This document shows positions 24,938-34,282 of a DNA stretch of 64,000 nt, one piece after another. The notes beneath the pieces are model-generated. The model worked only from the letters and a program-made list of their open reading frames with translations. It did no database searches and was not told the origin of the DNA. Position numbers and translations under genes: made by a program. This DNA comes from Priestia filamentosa (lineage in GTDB: Bacteria > Bacillota > Bacilli > Bacillales > Bacillaceae_H). The stretch is from the NCBI RefSeq assembly GCF_900177535.1, contig NZ_FXAJ01000003.1, forward strand, positions 372,001 through 436,000, given 5' to 3'. Position 1 is the stretch's first letter. Each line of letters begins with the position of its first letter.

Positions 24938-25345
24938 ATGAATATTGCTTTTTTTCTGATACCAAAACAAGAAGTTGTTACTGTTAATATTGAATGGACG
25001 ATGAGGCAAGCGTTAGAAAAAATGGAATATCATCGTTACAAATCCATTCCAGTTATTGATCAGCAAGGTCATTACATAGGCGTCTTAACAGAGGGAGATT
25101 TGCTTTGGAAGCTAAAAAGTGAACAGTTTACATTTGAAGATACGCCGCGCATTCCTCTTTCTAACGTGCCAAGGCATGAAAAAGTAGAAGCAATCTCGAT
25201 TAATGAGAAAGTGGATCATATGTTTTTAAGTGTGATGGAGCGCAACTTTGTCCCAGTTGTAGACGATCAGGGGATTTTTATTGGGATTATCAGAAGACGC
25301 GAAATTATGGAGTTCTATGTTAATAGACTAGTCATAGAGGAGTGA
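24938..25345 (+). CDS. Two-CBS-domain protein
   Basis: A 135-residue protein made of two CBS motifs (YKSIPVIDQQGHYIGVLTEGD and NFVPVVDDQGIFIGIIRRRE). Such stand-alone pairs bind adenine nucleotides and act as regulators. The sirtuin gene starts 12 bases downstream, and the two probably share a transcript. Confidence 0.85.
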   Translation: MNIAFFLIPKQEVVTVNIEWTMRQALEKMEYHRYKSIPVIDQQGHYIGVLTEGDLLWKLKSEQFTFEDTPRIPLSNVPRHEKVEAISINEKVDHMFLSVMERNFVPVVDDQGIFIGIIRRREIMEFYVNRLVIEE

Positions 25346-25357
25346 ATATTAATTTTC

Positions 25358-26098
25358 ATGACAGATATTGAAAAAGTTCAAAAATTAGTTAAGCAAGCAG
25401 ATACAATTACCTTTTTCACAGGAGCAGGAATGAGCACAGAATCAGGTCTTCCAGATTTTCGTTCTTCAAATGGATTGTATAAACAAAATATGAATTTTAC
25501 AGACATTGTTTCGCTTGATTTTTATGAAAAAGATCCCGTCTTATTTTGGACGCTTTTTAAAGATATTTTTAGAATTAGAATGCTTCATAACTATGTACCA
25601 AATAAAGGGTACCATTACATATCAAAACTACAAGAAAAAGGGAAGAACATTCGCGTTATTACCCAAAATATTGACGGTCTTCATTATGATTCAGGACATG
25701 AATCGGTCTATGAAATTCATGGTTCAATCAAAAAAGCGCACTGTCGTTCTTGCTATCGGGAGTATGATTTAGAATATTTAAATGAATATGATTGCCCAAA
25801 ATGTAAGGAATGCGGAGAAATTTTAAAACCTAATGTTGTGCTTTTCGGTGATCCAATTCAGCAATTTGAAGAAGCGGTAAGAGATGCTTTGCAATCCGAT
25901 TTGTTTTTTGTACTCGGCTCGTCACTTGAAGTAGGGCCAGTAAACCAAATTCCGCTTATCGTGAAAGAACATACAGATGCAAAGCTCATTATCATTAATC
26001 GGGAGGAGACTCGCTTTGACTCGCTTTTTGATTATGTGTTTCATATAAACATTAGTGATGCTTTTCAACACATTTTAGGGCCGCTGCATAATGTATAA
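25358..26098 (+). CDS. srtN: NAD-dependent protein deacetylase (sirtuin)
   Basis: A 246-residue Sir2-family enzyme. Visible motifs are the NAD site GAGMSTESGLPDFRS, TQNIDGLH, the catalytic histidine in EIHGS, and zinc cysteines CRSC and CPKCKEC. It resembles B. subtilis SrtN (YhdZ), which deacetylates acetyl-CoA synthetase. The neighbouring MscS and CNNM genes recall the yhd region of B. subtilis. Confidence 0.9.
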   Translation: MTDIEKVQKLVKQADTITFFTGAGMSTESGLPDFRSSNGLYKQNMNFTDIVSLDFYEKDPVLFWTLFKDIFRIRMLHNYVPNKGYHYISKLQEKGKNIRVITQNIDGLHYDSGHESVYEIHGSIKKAHCRSCYREYDLEYLNEYDCPKCKECGEILKPNVVLFGDPIQQFEEAVRDALQSDLFFVLGSSLEVGPVNQIPLIVKEHTDAKLIIINREETRFDSLFDYVFHINISDAFQHILGPLHNV

Positions 26099-26136
26099 GA
26101 AAACAAGCATTTATGTTAGGAGCCAAACTGTCACGT

Positions 26137-26165
26137 TTGACTGTATGGTTTTTGTATTGTATGAT
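26137..26165 (+). promoter_or_regulatory. Predicted sigma-A promoter of the MerR gene
   Basis: TTGACT and TATGAT are 17 bases apart, about 30 bases before the GAGGTG ribosome site. Confidence 0.6.
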
Positions 26166-26195
26166 TAATTTAATTAAAATGAAAGAGGTGATAGG

Positions 26196-26617
26196 ATGGG
26201 GCAGAGTATCGGATAAGTGAATTGGCTCAAAAAGCTAATGTATCTAAACGGACAATTGATTATTATACAACAAAAGGGTTATTAAAAGCTGTTCGTTCTC
26301 CATCAAACTATCGCTTCTATTCGGAGCAAGCTTTAGAAGACCTCAAATTTATTGAGCAATGTAAAAATGAACATATGCCTTTGTGTGAAATTAAACAGCG
26401 CTTAGATATGGTTCGCTCATTAGAAAAAGACAATGAGGCTCTTAAAAAACAGGCTGAATATTTAGAAGGACGGATGGAACGGCTAGAACACGATATTTGT
26501 GAGCTTTTGCCTTTTTTTCAGCTGTTAAATGACGGGGAAAAACGTACAATAAATCACAAATTGTCCGATCGTAGTTCAACGCTTATGAACTCGCTAGCAT
26601 CATTGCGAAATATTTGA
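26196..26617 (+). pseudogene. MerR-family regulator with apparent frameshift at the second codon
   Basis: The conserved MerR helix-turn-helix should begin EYRISELAQKANVSKRTIDYY, and those codons are present from 26204. The only start with a good ribosome site (ATG 26196, five bases after GAGGTG) is one base out of frame, ending at TAA 26214. One more G in the GGGG run (26198-26201) would join them. The remainder (about 138 residues) has an intact HTH, a coiled coil (DNEALKKQAEYLEGRMERLEHD) and an acidic tail. It could be an indel in the sequence data, a real mutation, or initiation from the in-frame TTG 26222, which lacks a ribosome site. Confidence 0.65.
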
Positions 26618-26686
26618 GCTCATTCGTGTAAAAGTTAGTCTGAATATTTAAAAAGAAAGATATAATAGTAAAAATTTTGGATTATT

Positions 26687-26732
26687 AGGAGGTGACACCT
26701 CGCTTACTTTTGGTAAGTGGGGGATTTATTTG
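26687..26732 (+). promoter_or_regulatory. Ribosome site-hairpin-start element of third CNNM gene
   Basis: AGGAGGTG (26687-26694) is three bases before a ten-pair hairpin, CCTCGCTTAC/GTAAGTGGGG (26698-26722; two G-U pairs, loop TTTTG). It is followed by seven bases and TTG 26730. The folded spacing is ten bases, the same layout as at 11600 and 20839. Confidence 0.6.
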
Positions 26733-28097
26733 GACATATTAAACTTGGTGCTTGTGGCGATTTTGATCGCCTTAACTGCTTTCTTCGTAGCATCGGAGTT
26801 TGCCATTGTGAAAGTGAGGAGCTCACAAATTGATCAGCTCGTCGCAGAGGGAGGACGAAATGCTCTTGCAGCTAAAAAAGTCGTCTCACATCTTGATGAG
26901 TATTTATCAGCGTGTCAGCTTGGTATTACTGTAACAGCTCTAGGATTAGGATGGCTTGGTGAGCCAACTGTTCAAAGGTTGCTTAACCCGCTGTTTGTAG
27001 AGCTGAATATACCATCTACACTTTCTCATATTCTTACATTTGGTATTGCATTTGCTTCCGTAACGTTTTTACACGTTGTTGTTGGGGAGCTTGCACCAAA
27101 AACAGTAGCCATTCAAAAAGCTGAGCAAGTGACGCTTTTATCAGCGCGTCCTCTTATTTTGTTTTACAAAGTAATGTATCCATTCATTTGGGTATTAAAC
27201 GGTTCAGCTCGTTTGTTTGTAGGAATGTTTGGACTTCGTCCAGCAAGTGAACACGAGATGGTTCACTCGGAAGAAGAGCTCCGTCTTTTGCTATCTGAAA
27301 GCTATAAAAGCGGCGAGATTAACCAATCTGAGTTTAAATATGTAAATAAAATCTTTGAATTTGATGATCGTGTAGCGAAAGAAATTATGGTTCCTCGTAC
27401 AGAGATGATAAGTCTTTCAAAGGATGAGTCTATTACAAAAGCAATTAAGATTATCCGTGAAGAAAAATTTACTCGCTATCCGATTATTGACGGAGATAAA
27501 GATCATATTATCGGGTTATTAAATGTAAAAGAAATGTTTGCAGATCTTGTGCACGAAAAACAACCAGACGAGAAGTCACTTGAACAATATACAAGACCAA
27601 TCATTCAAGTAATTGATTCTATTCCAATTCACGATCTTCTGCTTAAGATGCAAAGAGAGCGAATTCATATGGCAGTCTTAATTGATGAATATGGTGGAAC
27701 AAGCGGTCTTGTAACTGTTGAAGACATTTTAGAAGAAATTGTGGGCGAAATTCGTGATGAATTTGACACAGACGAAATCCCAGAGATTCGTAAAATTAAA
27801 GAAAACCACTATCTTGTTGATGGAAAATTACTTGTAAGTGAGATTAATAACTTATTAGGAATTGAAATTGACGATGAAGACATTGATACTATTGGAGGAT
27901 GGATTCTAACAGAAAAGCTTGATGTGAAACAAGGAGACGTTGTCGAACACGGAGAATTCAAATTCAAAGTGGTGGAAATGGATAGTCATCACATCAAGTA
28001 TATTGAAGTAACAAAACCATCTGCTCCAAGGTTGCTAAAAACACAACAAGCTTCAGCTCCAATGAAGACGGCACAGCAGTCTGAAGCAATGTCTTAA
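26730..28097 (+). CDS. CNNM/CorC-type membrane transporter, paralogue 3
   Basis: This 455-residue protein has the DUF21 domain ([22 protein letters not shown]), a CBS pair ([29 protein letters not shown]) and a CorC_HlyC domain with [10 protein letters not shown]. It has a longer polar, glutamine-rich C-terminus than the two paralogues. The start is TTG 26730, set by alignment with them. It follows the MerR gene, which might control it. Divalent-cation efflux is inferred from family (MpfA). Confidence 0.9.
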   Translation: MDILNLVLVAILIALTAFFVASEFAIVKVRSSQIDQLVAEGGRNALAAKKVVSHLDEYLSACQLGITVTALGLGWLGEPTVQRLLNPLFVELNIPSTLSHILTFGIAFASVTFLHVVVGELAPKTVAIQKAEQVTLLSARPLILFYKVMYPFIWVLNGSARLFVGMFGLRPASEHEMVHSEEELRLLLSESYKSGEINQSEFKYVNKIFEFDDRVAKEIMVPRTEMISLSKDESITKAIKIIREEKFTRYPIIDGDKDHIIGLLNVKEMFADLVHEKQPDEKSLEQYTRPIIQVIDSIPIHDLLLKMQRERIHMAVLIDEYGGTSGLVTVEDILEEIVGEIRDEFDTDEIPEIRKIKENHYLVDGKLLVSEINNLLGIEIDDEDIDTIGGWILTEKLDVKQGDVVEHGEFKFKVVEMDSHHIKYIEVTKPSAPRLLKTQQASAPMKTAQQSEAMS

Positions 28098-28115
28098 TAA
28101 CAGAAGAAAGAAATG

Positions 28116-28148
28116 AAACAGCTAATCGCTTTTGCGATTAGCTGTTTG
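28116..28148. terminator. Bidirectional terminator between the CNNM and mscS genes
   Basis: AAACAGCTAATCGC/GCGATTAGCTGTTT stem overlapping the convergent gene ends. Confidence 0.8.
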
Positions 28149-29238
28149 CGCGTTGAAATTGATTTTCAGCAAGTGGATGATCATTTTGCTGGACAACAAG
28201 CGTTTGTGTTGGATATGCAATAGAAACGTCGTACTTTTCTAAGATACCGATTATTTTATAGTTCACATCTTCACGAATGCGAAGGTATTCTACATAGGCA
28301 GTGTTGCTAGAGAAAAAGTAGACAAGTAAATCAAGGCTAGATTGACTAAAGTCTTCAAAACGAACGATAATGGTTTCTTTATCAACTTCTTCATGATTTT
28401 CAAGCATACTTTGAATTTCTTCTACACACGCTTTCACGACGTGAAGAGGCGTATTGTATGTCAAACTTAACGTGAAGGATACTTGACGTTTTCCCATCTT
28501 AGACCAGTTAATAATTGATTCACTTGAAAGGGTCGCGTTTGGTACAGTAACAAGCGCCTGATCAAATGTTCGTACTTTTGTACTTCGGAACGTAATATCT
28601 TCTACAACCCCTTCAACACTTGGTGTTTTAATCCAATCTCCCATTGTAAAAGGTTTTTCTGTAATGATAATAATCCCGCCAAAAAGGTTTGCGATCGCAT
28701 CCTTTGCCGCCAGAGCAAATGCTAATCCTCCAATCCCAAGGCCTGCCACAAATGTACTTACGTTGAAGCCCCACTCTTGTGCAATAATAGAAATTGCCAT
28801 AACAATAACAAGTGAGCGAATAAGCTTTTGTACAAATGGAATAATAATTCTATCAACTTGAATATCAAATTTTTTAATAAAGGTAGCCATGAAAATAGCA
28901 GTTGAGCCTGCTACATTGTAAACTCCCCATCCAATCATCGCAATAAATAATGAACGAAAAAGATGACGATGAAGATCATGCTCTAGCACTGTAAATGGAA
29001 AATATTTAAGCGCTAACTGAAGGCCAATAATAACAAATAGCCATCTTATTGGCTTTTCAAAGCCTTCTAATATTGTTGTAATAAGATTAATTCGTTTATG
29101 ACGAGCAAAACCAAGAACAAGTTTGAAAAGGTATGACGTAAATAGTTTGCGAAGTCCTAAAAAGATAACAAAGATCACTACTGCTATTCCAATTCTTTTC
29201 CATGTTTCAATATCAATATTTAAACCTAAGATTTCCAA
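28138..29238 (-). CDS. MscS-family mechanosensitive channel
   Basis: A 366-residue small-conductance channel: three to four N-terminal helices, the pore helix AGLGIGGLAFALAAKDAIANLFGG, then the beta domain (PFTMGDWIKTPSVEGVVEDI, VPNATLSSESIINWS). It releases solutes on osmotic downshock and resembles YhdY. TTG 29238 is preferred because GGAGGG lies six bases upstream; an ATG at 29277 lacks such a site. Confidence 0.9.
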   Translation of the reverse strand: MEILGLNIDIETWKRIGIAVVIFVIFLGLRKLFTSYLFKLVLGFARHKRINLITTILEGFEKPIRWLFVIIGLQLALKYFPFTVLEHDLHRHLFRSLFIAMIGWGVYNVAGSTAIFMATFIKKFDIQVDRIIIPFVQKLIRSLVIVMAISIIAQEWGFNVSTFVAGLGIGGLAFALAAKDAIANLFGGIIIITEKPFTMGDWIKTPSVEGVVEDITFRSTKVRTFDQALVTVPNATLSSESIINWSKMGKRQVSFTLSLTYNTPLHVVKACVEEIQSMLENHEEVDKETIIVRFEDFSQSSLDLLVYFFSSNTAYVEYLRIREDVNYKIIGILEKYDVSIAYPTQTLVVQQNDHPLAENQFQRANS

Positions 29239-29428
29239 GCCTTTCCCTCCAAATATATAAATCTCACGCCTAATCATTCTATTAAAATAGTAACAAATGC
29301 ATATATATGATACCCTTTAATTAGCATGATTATACTTATAATAAAACTTTTTGATAAGATTTAAAAGAGTAAAGAGAAATGCTATCTTAGAAAAGTAAAC
29401 AAGATGAAATAATTAAGGAGGAAGAATA

Positions 29429-30529
29429 ATGAATGAACGATTAAAAAAAGTAACAACATGGTTAGAGGAAGAAAACATTGATGGAGCTTTTTTCACTTCA
29501 ACAGAAAACGTATTTTATCTCAGCGGGTTTTATACAGATCCACATGAGCGCCTTTTAGGTTTATTAGCCTCAAAAAAAGGAGATGCGATTCTCATCCTTC
29601 CTAAAATGGAAGCAACTCAAGCGAGAGATGCAGGGTGGGAAGCTGAAATGCTATCATACGAAGATCATGAAAATCCATGGGAGATTCTTGGTCAAAAAAT
29701 AAGTGAGCTTGAGCTTCAAGGAGCACAAGAGGTAGCAATTGAAAAAGAAGTTTTAACATACGAAAGAGCTGAAAACCTCAGTGAGATTTTCGAAAAAGCG
29801 AGCTTTGTGGATGGATCGAAGAAAATGAACGAACTTCGTCTTATTAAAGAAGAAAAAGAAATTGAGATCTTGAGAAAAGCAGCACAGCTTGCGGACTATG
29901 GAGTTGAAGTAGGGGTAAAAGCGTTAAAAGAAGGCGTTACAGAAATGGACGTTGTAGCCACAATTGAATATGAGCTCAAGCGAAAAGGAATTCGTGAAAT
30001 GTCATTTTCAACGCTTGTACTTTTCGGAGAAAAATCAGGCCAGCCCCACGGTAATCCAGGAAACCGTACTTTGAAGAAGGGAGATTTTGTACTTTTTGAT
30101 CTTGGGGTTGTGCTTGACGGGTACTGCTCAGATATTACAAGAACAGTTGTTTATCAAAGCGTAAGTGATAAACAAAGAGAAATTTATGATACAGTACTTC
30201 GAGCTAACAATGCTTCACTCAAAGAGAGCCGTCCAGGAACAAGAATTGGTGATCTTGATATTGTAGCACGAGATACAATTGAGAGAGCAGGTTATGGGGA
30301 GTACTTTACGCATCGCATTGGGCATGGACTAGGAATTAGCGTTCATGAGTTTCCATCGATGAGTAAAAATAATGACGGAGCGTTAAAAGAAGGAATGGTT
30401 TATACAATTGAACCTGGTATCTATCTCTCAGATCTTGGAGGAGTTCGAATTGAAGATGATGTATTAGTTACAAAAGATGGATATGAAACGCTCACAAAAT
30501 TTCCAAAAGAGCTTCTCGTAATTTCTTAA
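29429..30529 (+). CDS. Xaa-Pro dipeptidase/aminopeptidase (M24B)
   Basis: A 366-residue metallopeptidase with a creatinase N domain and a pita-bread catalytic domain. The five metal ligands are visible: D in LFDLG, D in CSDITRT, H in HRIGHGLG, E in TIEPGIY and E in VRIEDD. The proline-peptide role follows from family (PepQ/YkvY type). AAGGAGG precedes ATG 29429. It is monocistronic. Confidence 0.92.
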   Translation: MNERLKKVTTWLEEENIDGAFFTSTENVFYLSGFYTDPHERLLGLLASKKGDAILILPKMEATQARDAGWEAEMLSYEDHENPWEILGQKISELELQGAQEVAIEKEVLTYERAENLSEIFEKASFVDGSKKMNELRLIKEEKEIEILRKAAQLADYGVEVGVKALKEGVTEMDVVATIEYELKRKGIREMSFSTLVLFGEKSGQPHGNPGNRTLKKGDFVLFDLGVVLDGYCSDITRTVVYQSVSDKQREIYDTVLRANNASLKESRPGTRIGDLDIVARDTIERAGYGEYFTHRIGHGLGISVHEFPSMSKNNDGALKEGMVYTIEPGIYLSDLGGVRIEDDVLVTKDGYETLTKFPKELLVIS

Positions 30530-30644
30530 TAAATTGTGAACAAGTGGTGACACTAATAAGAAAAGGAATTTTTTAAAACGCTATTTTCTTGTTTTCACTC
30601 CTCAATATATGGTCTAATTTGGAGGAGGGAAGGAGCTACAAAAA

Positions 30645-30869
30645 ATGAATGAACCTAATGAAAATCAAGATGAATACAGAAAAGGAAAGCGAATATTTTG
30701 GCTAATTTGGATTGTTCCAATTATAGGAGCACTTGTTGTGGCAGCTGTAGCCTTTTTAATGCAGCCAACGCCAAATGAAAAGCCTCGTGATATTGGACCA
30801 CCAGCGCCAAAAGTTCCTCATGAACAGTCAACAAGTTATATAGTAGATATGGATCACTTTCATATTTAA
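30645..30869 (+). CDS. Small membrane protein, 74 aa
   Basis: A polar N-terminus (NEPNENQDEYRKGKR) precedes one helix (FWLIWIVPIIGALVVAAVAFL) and a proline-rich extracellular tail. GGAGGGAAGGAG lies upstream, and a strong terminator overlaps its stop. Function unknown. Confidence 0.65.
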   Translation: MNEPNENQDEYRKGKRIFWLIWIVPIIGALVVAAVAFLMQPTPNEKPRDIGPPAPKVPHEQSTSYIVDMDHFHI

Positions 30870-30899
30870 AAAAGAAGCACAAAAAGTGCTTCTTTTTTT
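30867..30899 (+). terminator. Terminator
   Basis: AGAAGCAC/GTGCTTCT stem followed by seven Ts. Confidence 0.9.
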
Positions 30900-30958
30900 A
30901 TGGAGATTTGTCATTATAACAGAAAGTTCGCAATAAGCTAGTATTAAACGTTAGCGAG

Positions 30959-31312
30959 GTGTTGCCCGTTGGTTTAGCTCCGTTTTCACCCGTATATTCT
31001 ACCTCTCTGTTAGTGGATCATTTGTTAGTTCAGCTGCAAGCAATGAATGAAAATCAAATTCACCATGTGATTTATGGGAGTAGGCGAAGCAATCACTATT
31101 GGGAACGTCTTGTACCAAATCGAAATTGGAACGAGATTGATAAGATCATTAGACTTGTAATTCAAACAGGACAAGATCAAAAATATAAAAAAATTTTTAA
31201 GCGTACAAAGAGGATTGAGGGAGAACCTGTTGAAGTTGTTTATTTACAATTAAAAGACGGATCCTACAAACTTTCAAACGCATGGATAAACTTCGAAGGA
31301 AAAACGTTATAG
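30959..31312 (+). CDS. Hypothetical protein, about 117 aa
   Basis: A soluble protein with mixed composition (LLVDHLLVQLQAMNENQ; then PNRNWNEIDKIIRLVIQTG). I do not recognise a domain. The start is unclear: GTG 30959 has only a weak ribosome site. The reading frame is open and coding-like throughout. Confidence 0.55.
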   Translation: MLPVGLAPFSPVYSTSLLVDHLLVQLQAMNENQIHHVIYGSRRSNHYWERLVPNRNWNEIDKIIRLVIQTGQDQKYKKIFKRTKRIEGEPVEVVYLQLKDGSYKLSNAWINFEGKTL

Positions 31313-31395
31313 CATGCTGAGAAAGTGGTGCGTCGTGTACTGCTTTTTTTACATTTCATTTATAAAATTATTTGTGAAAAGAAAGGAAGAAAAAA

Positions 31396-31836
31396 ATGAA
31401 AAAATTTCAGTATTTGCAAAGCTATGTTCATAAGAAACCTTTAACATCTTTTCCTGCCGCTCTTCACGTTTTCTTTCCTGCTTCTTCTCAAGAAATCAAA
31501 CAATGTGAGCAGTATTTTACGGGAGGATTACCAAAAGAGCTTGCCGTTTTTTATAAAGAAGTAGGGTTTGGATTTGTGTATCCTGAAGCGTCTCAGCGGT
31601 TGTTTAATCGAATTATCAGTCCTTCAGAATTAATGGAGCTATCTTCTAGAGAAGCGACAATGCTACCATTTTTAGAAGTGAAAGAAGATATTTATATGTT
31701 TATAGATTATACAGGCTCTATTTATTGGCAACATGAACGAATTGCAACAGATATTAGAGATTTGTTGGATAAAATGGAGCAGAGGTTAACATTTTTCTTA
31801 AGAGGTTCATCTTTCACATTATCTTTACTCGCTTAA
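31396..31836 (+). CDS. SMI1/KNR4 (SUKH) family protein
   Basis: A 146-residue protein with the SUKH signature: SSQEIKQCEQYFTGGLPKEL, then FYKEVGFGF, and a later IISPSELMEL and FIDYTGSIYW. In Gram-positives such proteins are often immunity proteins to secreted toxins, but no toxin is next to it. AAAGGAAG precedes ATG 31396. Confidence 0.7.
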   Translation: MKKFQYLQSYVHKKPLTSFPAALHVFFPASSQEIKQCEQYFTGGLPKELAVFYKEVGFGFVYPEASQRLFNRIISPSELMELSSREATMLPFLEVKEDIYMFIDYTGSIYWQHERIATDIRDLLDKMEQRLTFFLRGSSFTLSLLA

Positions 31837-31904
31837 ATTTCAGAAAATTGAAACTTATAGCCTTTCTTTTCGTATTACTGTAATAAGGAAAGGGAGGGAA
31901 AAAG

Positions 31905-32123
31905 ATGAACTTTTTTGTAATAGGAGCCATTATTTTATTATTTATGACAGGTATTATTCTTTTGCTTGTAAATATGAGTAATGATGAAAAGAAAAAAGAG
32001 AGAAAGAAAAGAAGCCACGTATCAAGCGATGCTGGCCATACGAGCGGTTTCAGCTTTTTTGCAAGTGATTCAAATTCATGTGATAGTGGCGGAAGTGATG
32101 GAGGGGGAGGAGGATGTGATTAA
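31905..32123 (+). CDS. Small membrane protein with Gly/Cys tail, 72 aa
   Basis: One N-terminal helix (FVIGAIILLFMTGIILLLV), a basic stretch (KKKERKKRSH), then a Ser/Gly tail with two cysteines (DSNSCDSGGSDGGGGGCD). AAAGGGAGGG precedes the start. Unrecognised. Confidence 0.6.
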   Translation: MNFFVIGAIILLFMTGIILLLVNMSNDEKKKERKKRSHVSSDAGHTSGFSFFASDSNSCDSGGSDGGGGGCD

Positions 32124-32128
32124 AGATT

Positions 32129-32163
32129 TAAAAAAGGTGGATGCCTAGGCATCCACCTTTTTT
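32129..32163. terminator. Bidirectional terminator
   Basis: GGTGGATGCCTAGGCATCCACC is a perfect palindrome flanked by six As and six Ts. It serves both convergent genes. Confidence 0.93.
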
Positions 32164-32168
32164 CGATA

Positions 32169-33086
32169 TTAACCGTTTGTGATGTCCCGCTTTGAAAAGA
32201 CAAAATAGGCAGCAAATAAAAAGACGGCAATGTGAACAATTTGGACAATAAACGTAAATGACACGTCTTCCGCATTAACAAGGGAAGTATTCGCAAAGAA
32301 TAAATATTTCGCCCAGTCAAATTTTGACTGAAGGAAGAAATTAATTGCGTTACTTGAGAGCATAAGGAAAATAGAAATTCCGACTGCAATAGCGTTCGCT
32401 TTAAAAACAGTTGCAAGCGCAAATGCTAAAATAGCGACAAGCATGATGTTCATAATTCCATAAAGATAAGACAAAAAGAAATCTCCATCAATAGCAACTT
32501 CTTTAATCCCACTTGCAGAACTCATATCAAGAATTGTAGCGCTTGTTTCAAATCCAAACAAGATAATTCCGATAAGAAAACAAGAAGCAAGTAATACAGC
32601 AAGAAAGACAAGAGAAGTTAAGAAAATAGCAATAAGTTTTGATGTTAAAATCTTGTAGCGTTTAAACGGACGAATCATAAGAAGTTTAATACTACCAAAA
32701 GAAAATTCACTTGAAACCGTTGTTGCTGCGATCACAACCATAAATAGAGCAACAAAGGAAATTAAAAAGGTAGAGTCATTTAAAAATTCAGGAAGTGTAT
32801 ATCCATAAGGATTAACATTGTTATCAAGCGCAAGCTGATTTGTCGCAATATTTTCTTGAGCCATTTGCTTTTCTGCATCTGAAGCTTTTGAATCATTTAA
32901 TGTTTTTTGATCATCTTTGATTTCATCTTGCACTGTCTGCTTCCAGTCATCTCCCGCAAGGAAATCAGTTGTTTGCTGACTAATGATGGCAATTCCAATT
33001 GCCGCCACTACGGTTAAAATCAGCATTACGAGCGTTCCGCGACGTCTAAAGATTTTCATCCATTCATTTTGTACTAAACTCATCAT
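32169..33086 (-). CDS. ABC-2 type transporter permease
   Basis: A 305-residue permease with an N-terminal amphipathic segment and helix, a long extracytoplasmic loop rich in charged residues (about 40-95), and five more helices. It partners the ATPase encoded just upstream, overlapping by ATGA. The substrate is not visible; antibiotic (bacitracin-like) export systems have this layout. Confidence 0.82.
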   Translation of the reverse strand: MMSLVQNEWMKIFRRRGTLVMLILTVVAAIGIAIISQQTTDFLAGDDWKQTVQDEIKDDQKTLNDSKASDAEKQMAQENIATNQLALDNNVNPYGYTLPEFLNDSTFLISFVALFMVVIAATTVSSEFSFGSIKLLMIRPFKRYKILTSKLIAIFLTSLVFLAVLLASCFLIGIILFGFETSATILDMSSASGIKEVAIDGDFFLSYLYGIMNIMLVAILAFALATVFKANAIAVGISIFLMLSSNAINFFLQSKFDWAKYLFFANTSLVNAEDVSFTFIVQIVHIAVFLFAAYFVFSKRDITNG

Positions 33087-33994
33087 TTTTGGTCGCCTCC
33101 TGTCATTTCAAAGAATGAATCTTCAAGTGTTTTGCGGACAGGATTGAAGCGATAAAGCGTAAATCCATGATCCAAAAGTTCTTTCATCAGAGGGGAAGCT
33201 TCAAGCTTTGTAATTGAAACTTGGACAAGATCTTCTTTTTGCTCCGCTTTTAGTCCTTTTTCCGTTAAGTAAGCGACAACGTTTTCTGCTTGATCACACT
33301 GCAATTCATAAATAGAAGAAGTATCATCAGTACTGTTTTCCTTCACATCTTGTACGCGAACAAGCTTCCCTTTACTAATAACAACAATACGATCACACAT
33401 TTGTTCAATCTCAGCAAGTAAATGTGAAGAAACTAACACAGATAGGCCTCTTTCATGAGAAAGCTTCTTTAAAAGAAGACGGAACTCACGAATACCAGCA
33501 GGATCAAGTCCATTTGTTGGCTCGTCCAAAATTAAAAACTTAGGATTATGTAGGAGAGCTTGAGCTAAACCTAATCGCTGACGCATGCCGAGTGAATATG
33601 TTTTCACCTTTTTATCAAGATAAGAATCAATTTCTAGCCACTCGGCAACTTCTTTCATTCGTTCCTTTGTAACATTTTTATGCATACGAGCAAAATGGAG
33701 AAGGTTCTGACGTCCTGTTAGATAAGGGTAGAACTCCGGATTCTCCACAATTGCTCCAACGCCCTCAAGTGTTTTTTCGAACTCCTGTTTGATGCTGTGG
33801 CCGTTAATTAAAACATCCCCGCTATTCATTGAAATAAGGCCAACCATCATCCTGATTGTTGTTGTTTTACCTGCACCGTTTGGGCCAACAAGGCCAATAA
33901 TCTCGCCCTTTCGAATTGAAAAAGAAAGATTATCAATAATGGTGTTTTTACCGATTACTTTTTGAAGTTCACGAACTTCAACCATGTTTTCCAT
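33083..33994 (-). CDS. ABC transporter ATP-binding protein
   Basis: A 303-residue ATPase with Walker A (GPNGAGKTTT), the signature (YSLGMRQRLGLAQALL), Walker B (FLILDEPTNGLDP) and the switch histidine (SSHLLAE). The C-terminal region beyond residue 220 is typical of the BcrA/CcmA-type exporters. ATG 33994 has AAAGGAGG upstream; the reading frame upstream of it is noncoding. Coupled to the permease. Confidence 0.9.
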   Translation of the reverse strand: MENMVEVRELQKVIGKNTIIDNLSFSIRKGEIIGLVGPNGAGKTTTIRMMVGLISMNSGDVLINGHSIKQEFEKTLEGVGAIVENPEFYPYLTGRQNLLHFARMHKNVTKERMKEVAEWLEIDSYLDKKVKTYSLGMRQRLGLAQALLHNPKFLILDEPTNGLDPAGIREFRLLLKKLSHERGLSVLVSSHLLAEIEQMCDRIVVISKGKLVRVQDVKENSTDDTSSIYELQCDQAENVVAYLTEKGLKAEQKEDLVQVSITKLEASPLMKELLDHGFTLYRFNPVRKTLEDSFFEMTGGDQK

Positions 33995-34282
33995 TCTGTT
34001 TCCTCCTTTAATAGTTTGTGAGTTTCTTTCACAATATAGTAGTACGGAGAAGGAAGAAGTTGGTTTCGTTAAAAGTTCATTTTTAAATAAATTATTTACT
34101 TTCTTTTGAAAATCCCTTATCCTTAGTGAGAATAAATCGTAATCATTACGCATTATAAGTGTGCCATGAAGTAGATTGAAGGGTTATTTTTGTCTTTCAC
34201 TGTTTTTTCTATCTTAGAATTTTTAGGTATTGATACATGTTAACCAGAACATTTGCTTTTTAAAAGAGTAAGGAAGTGAACT

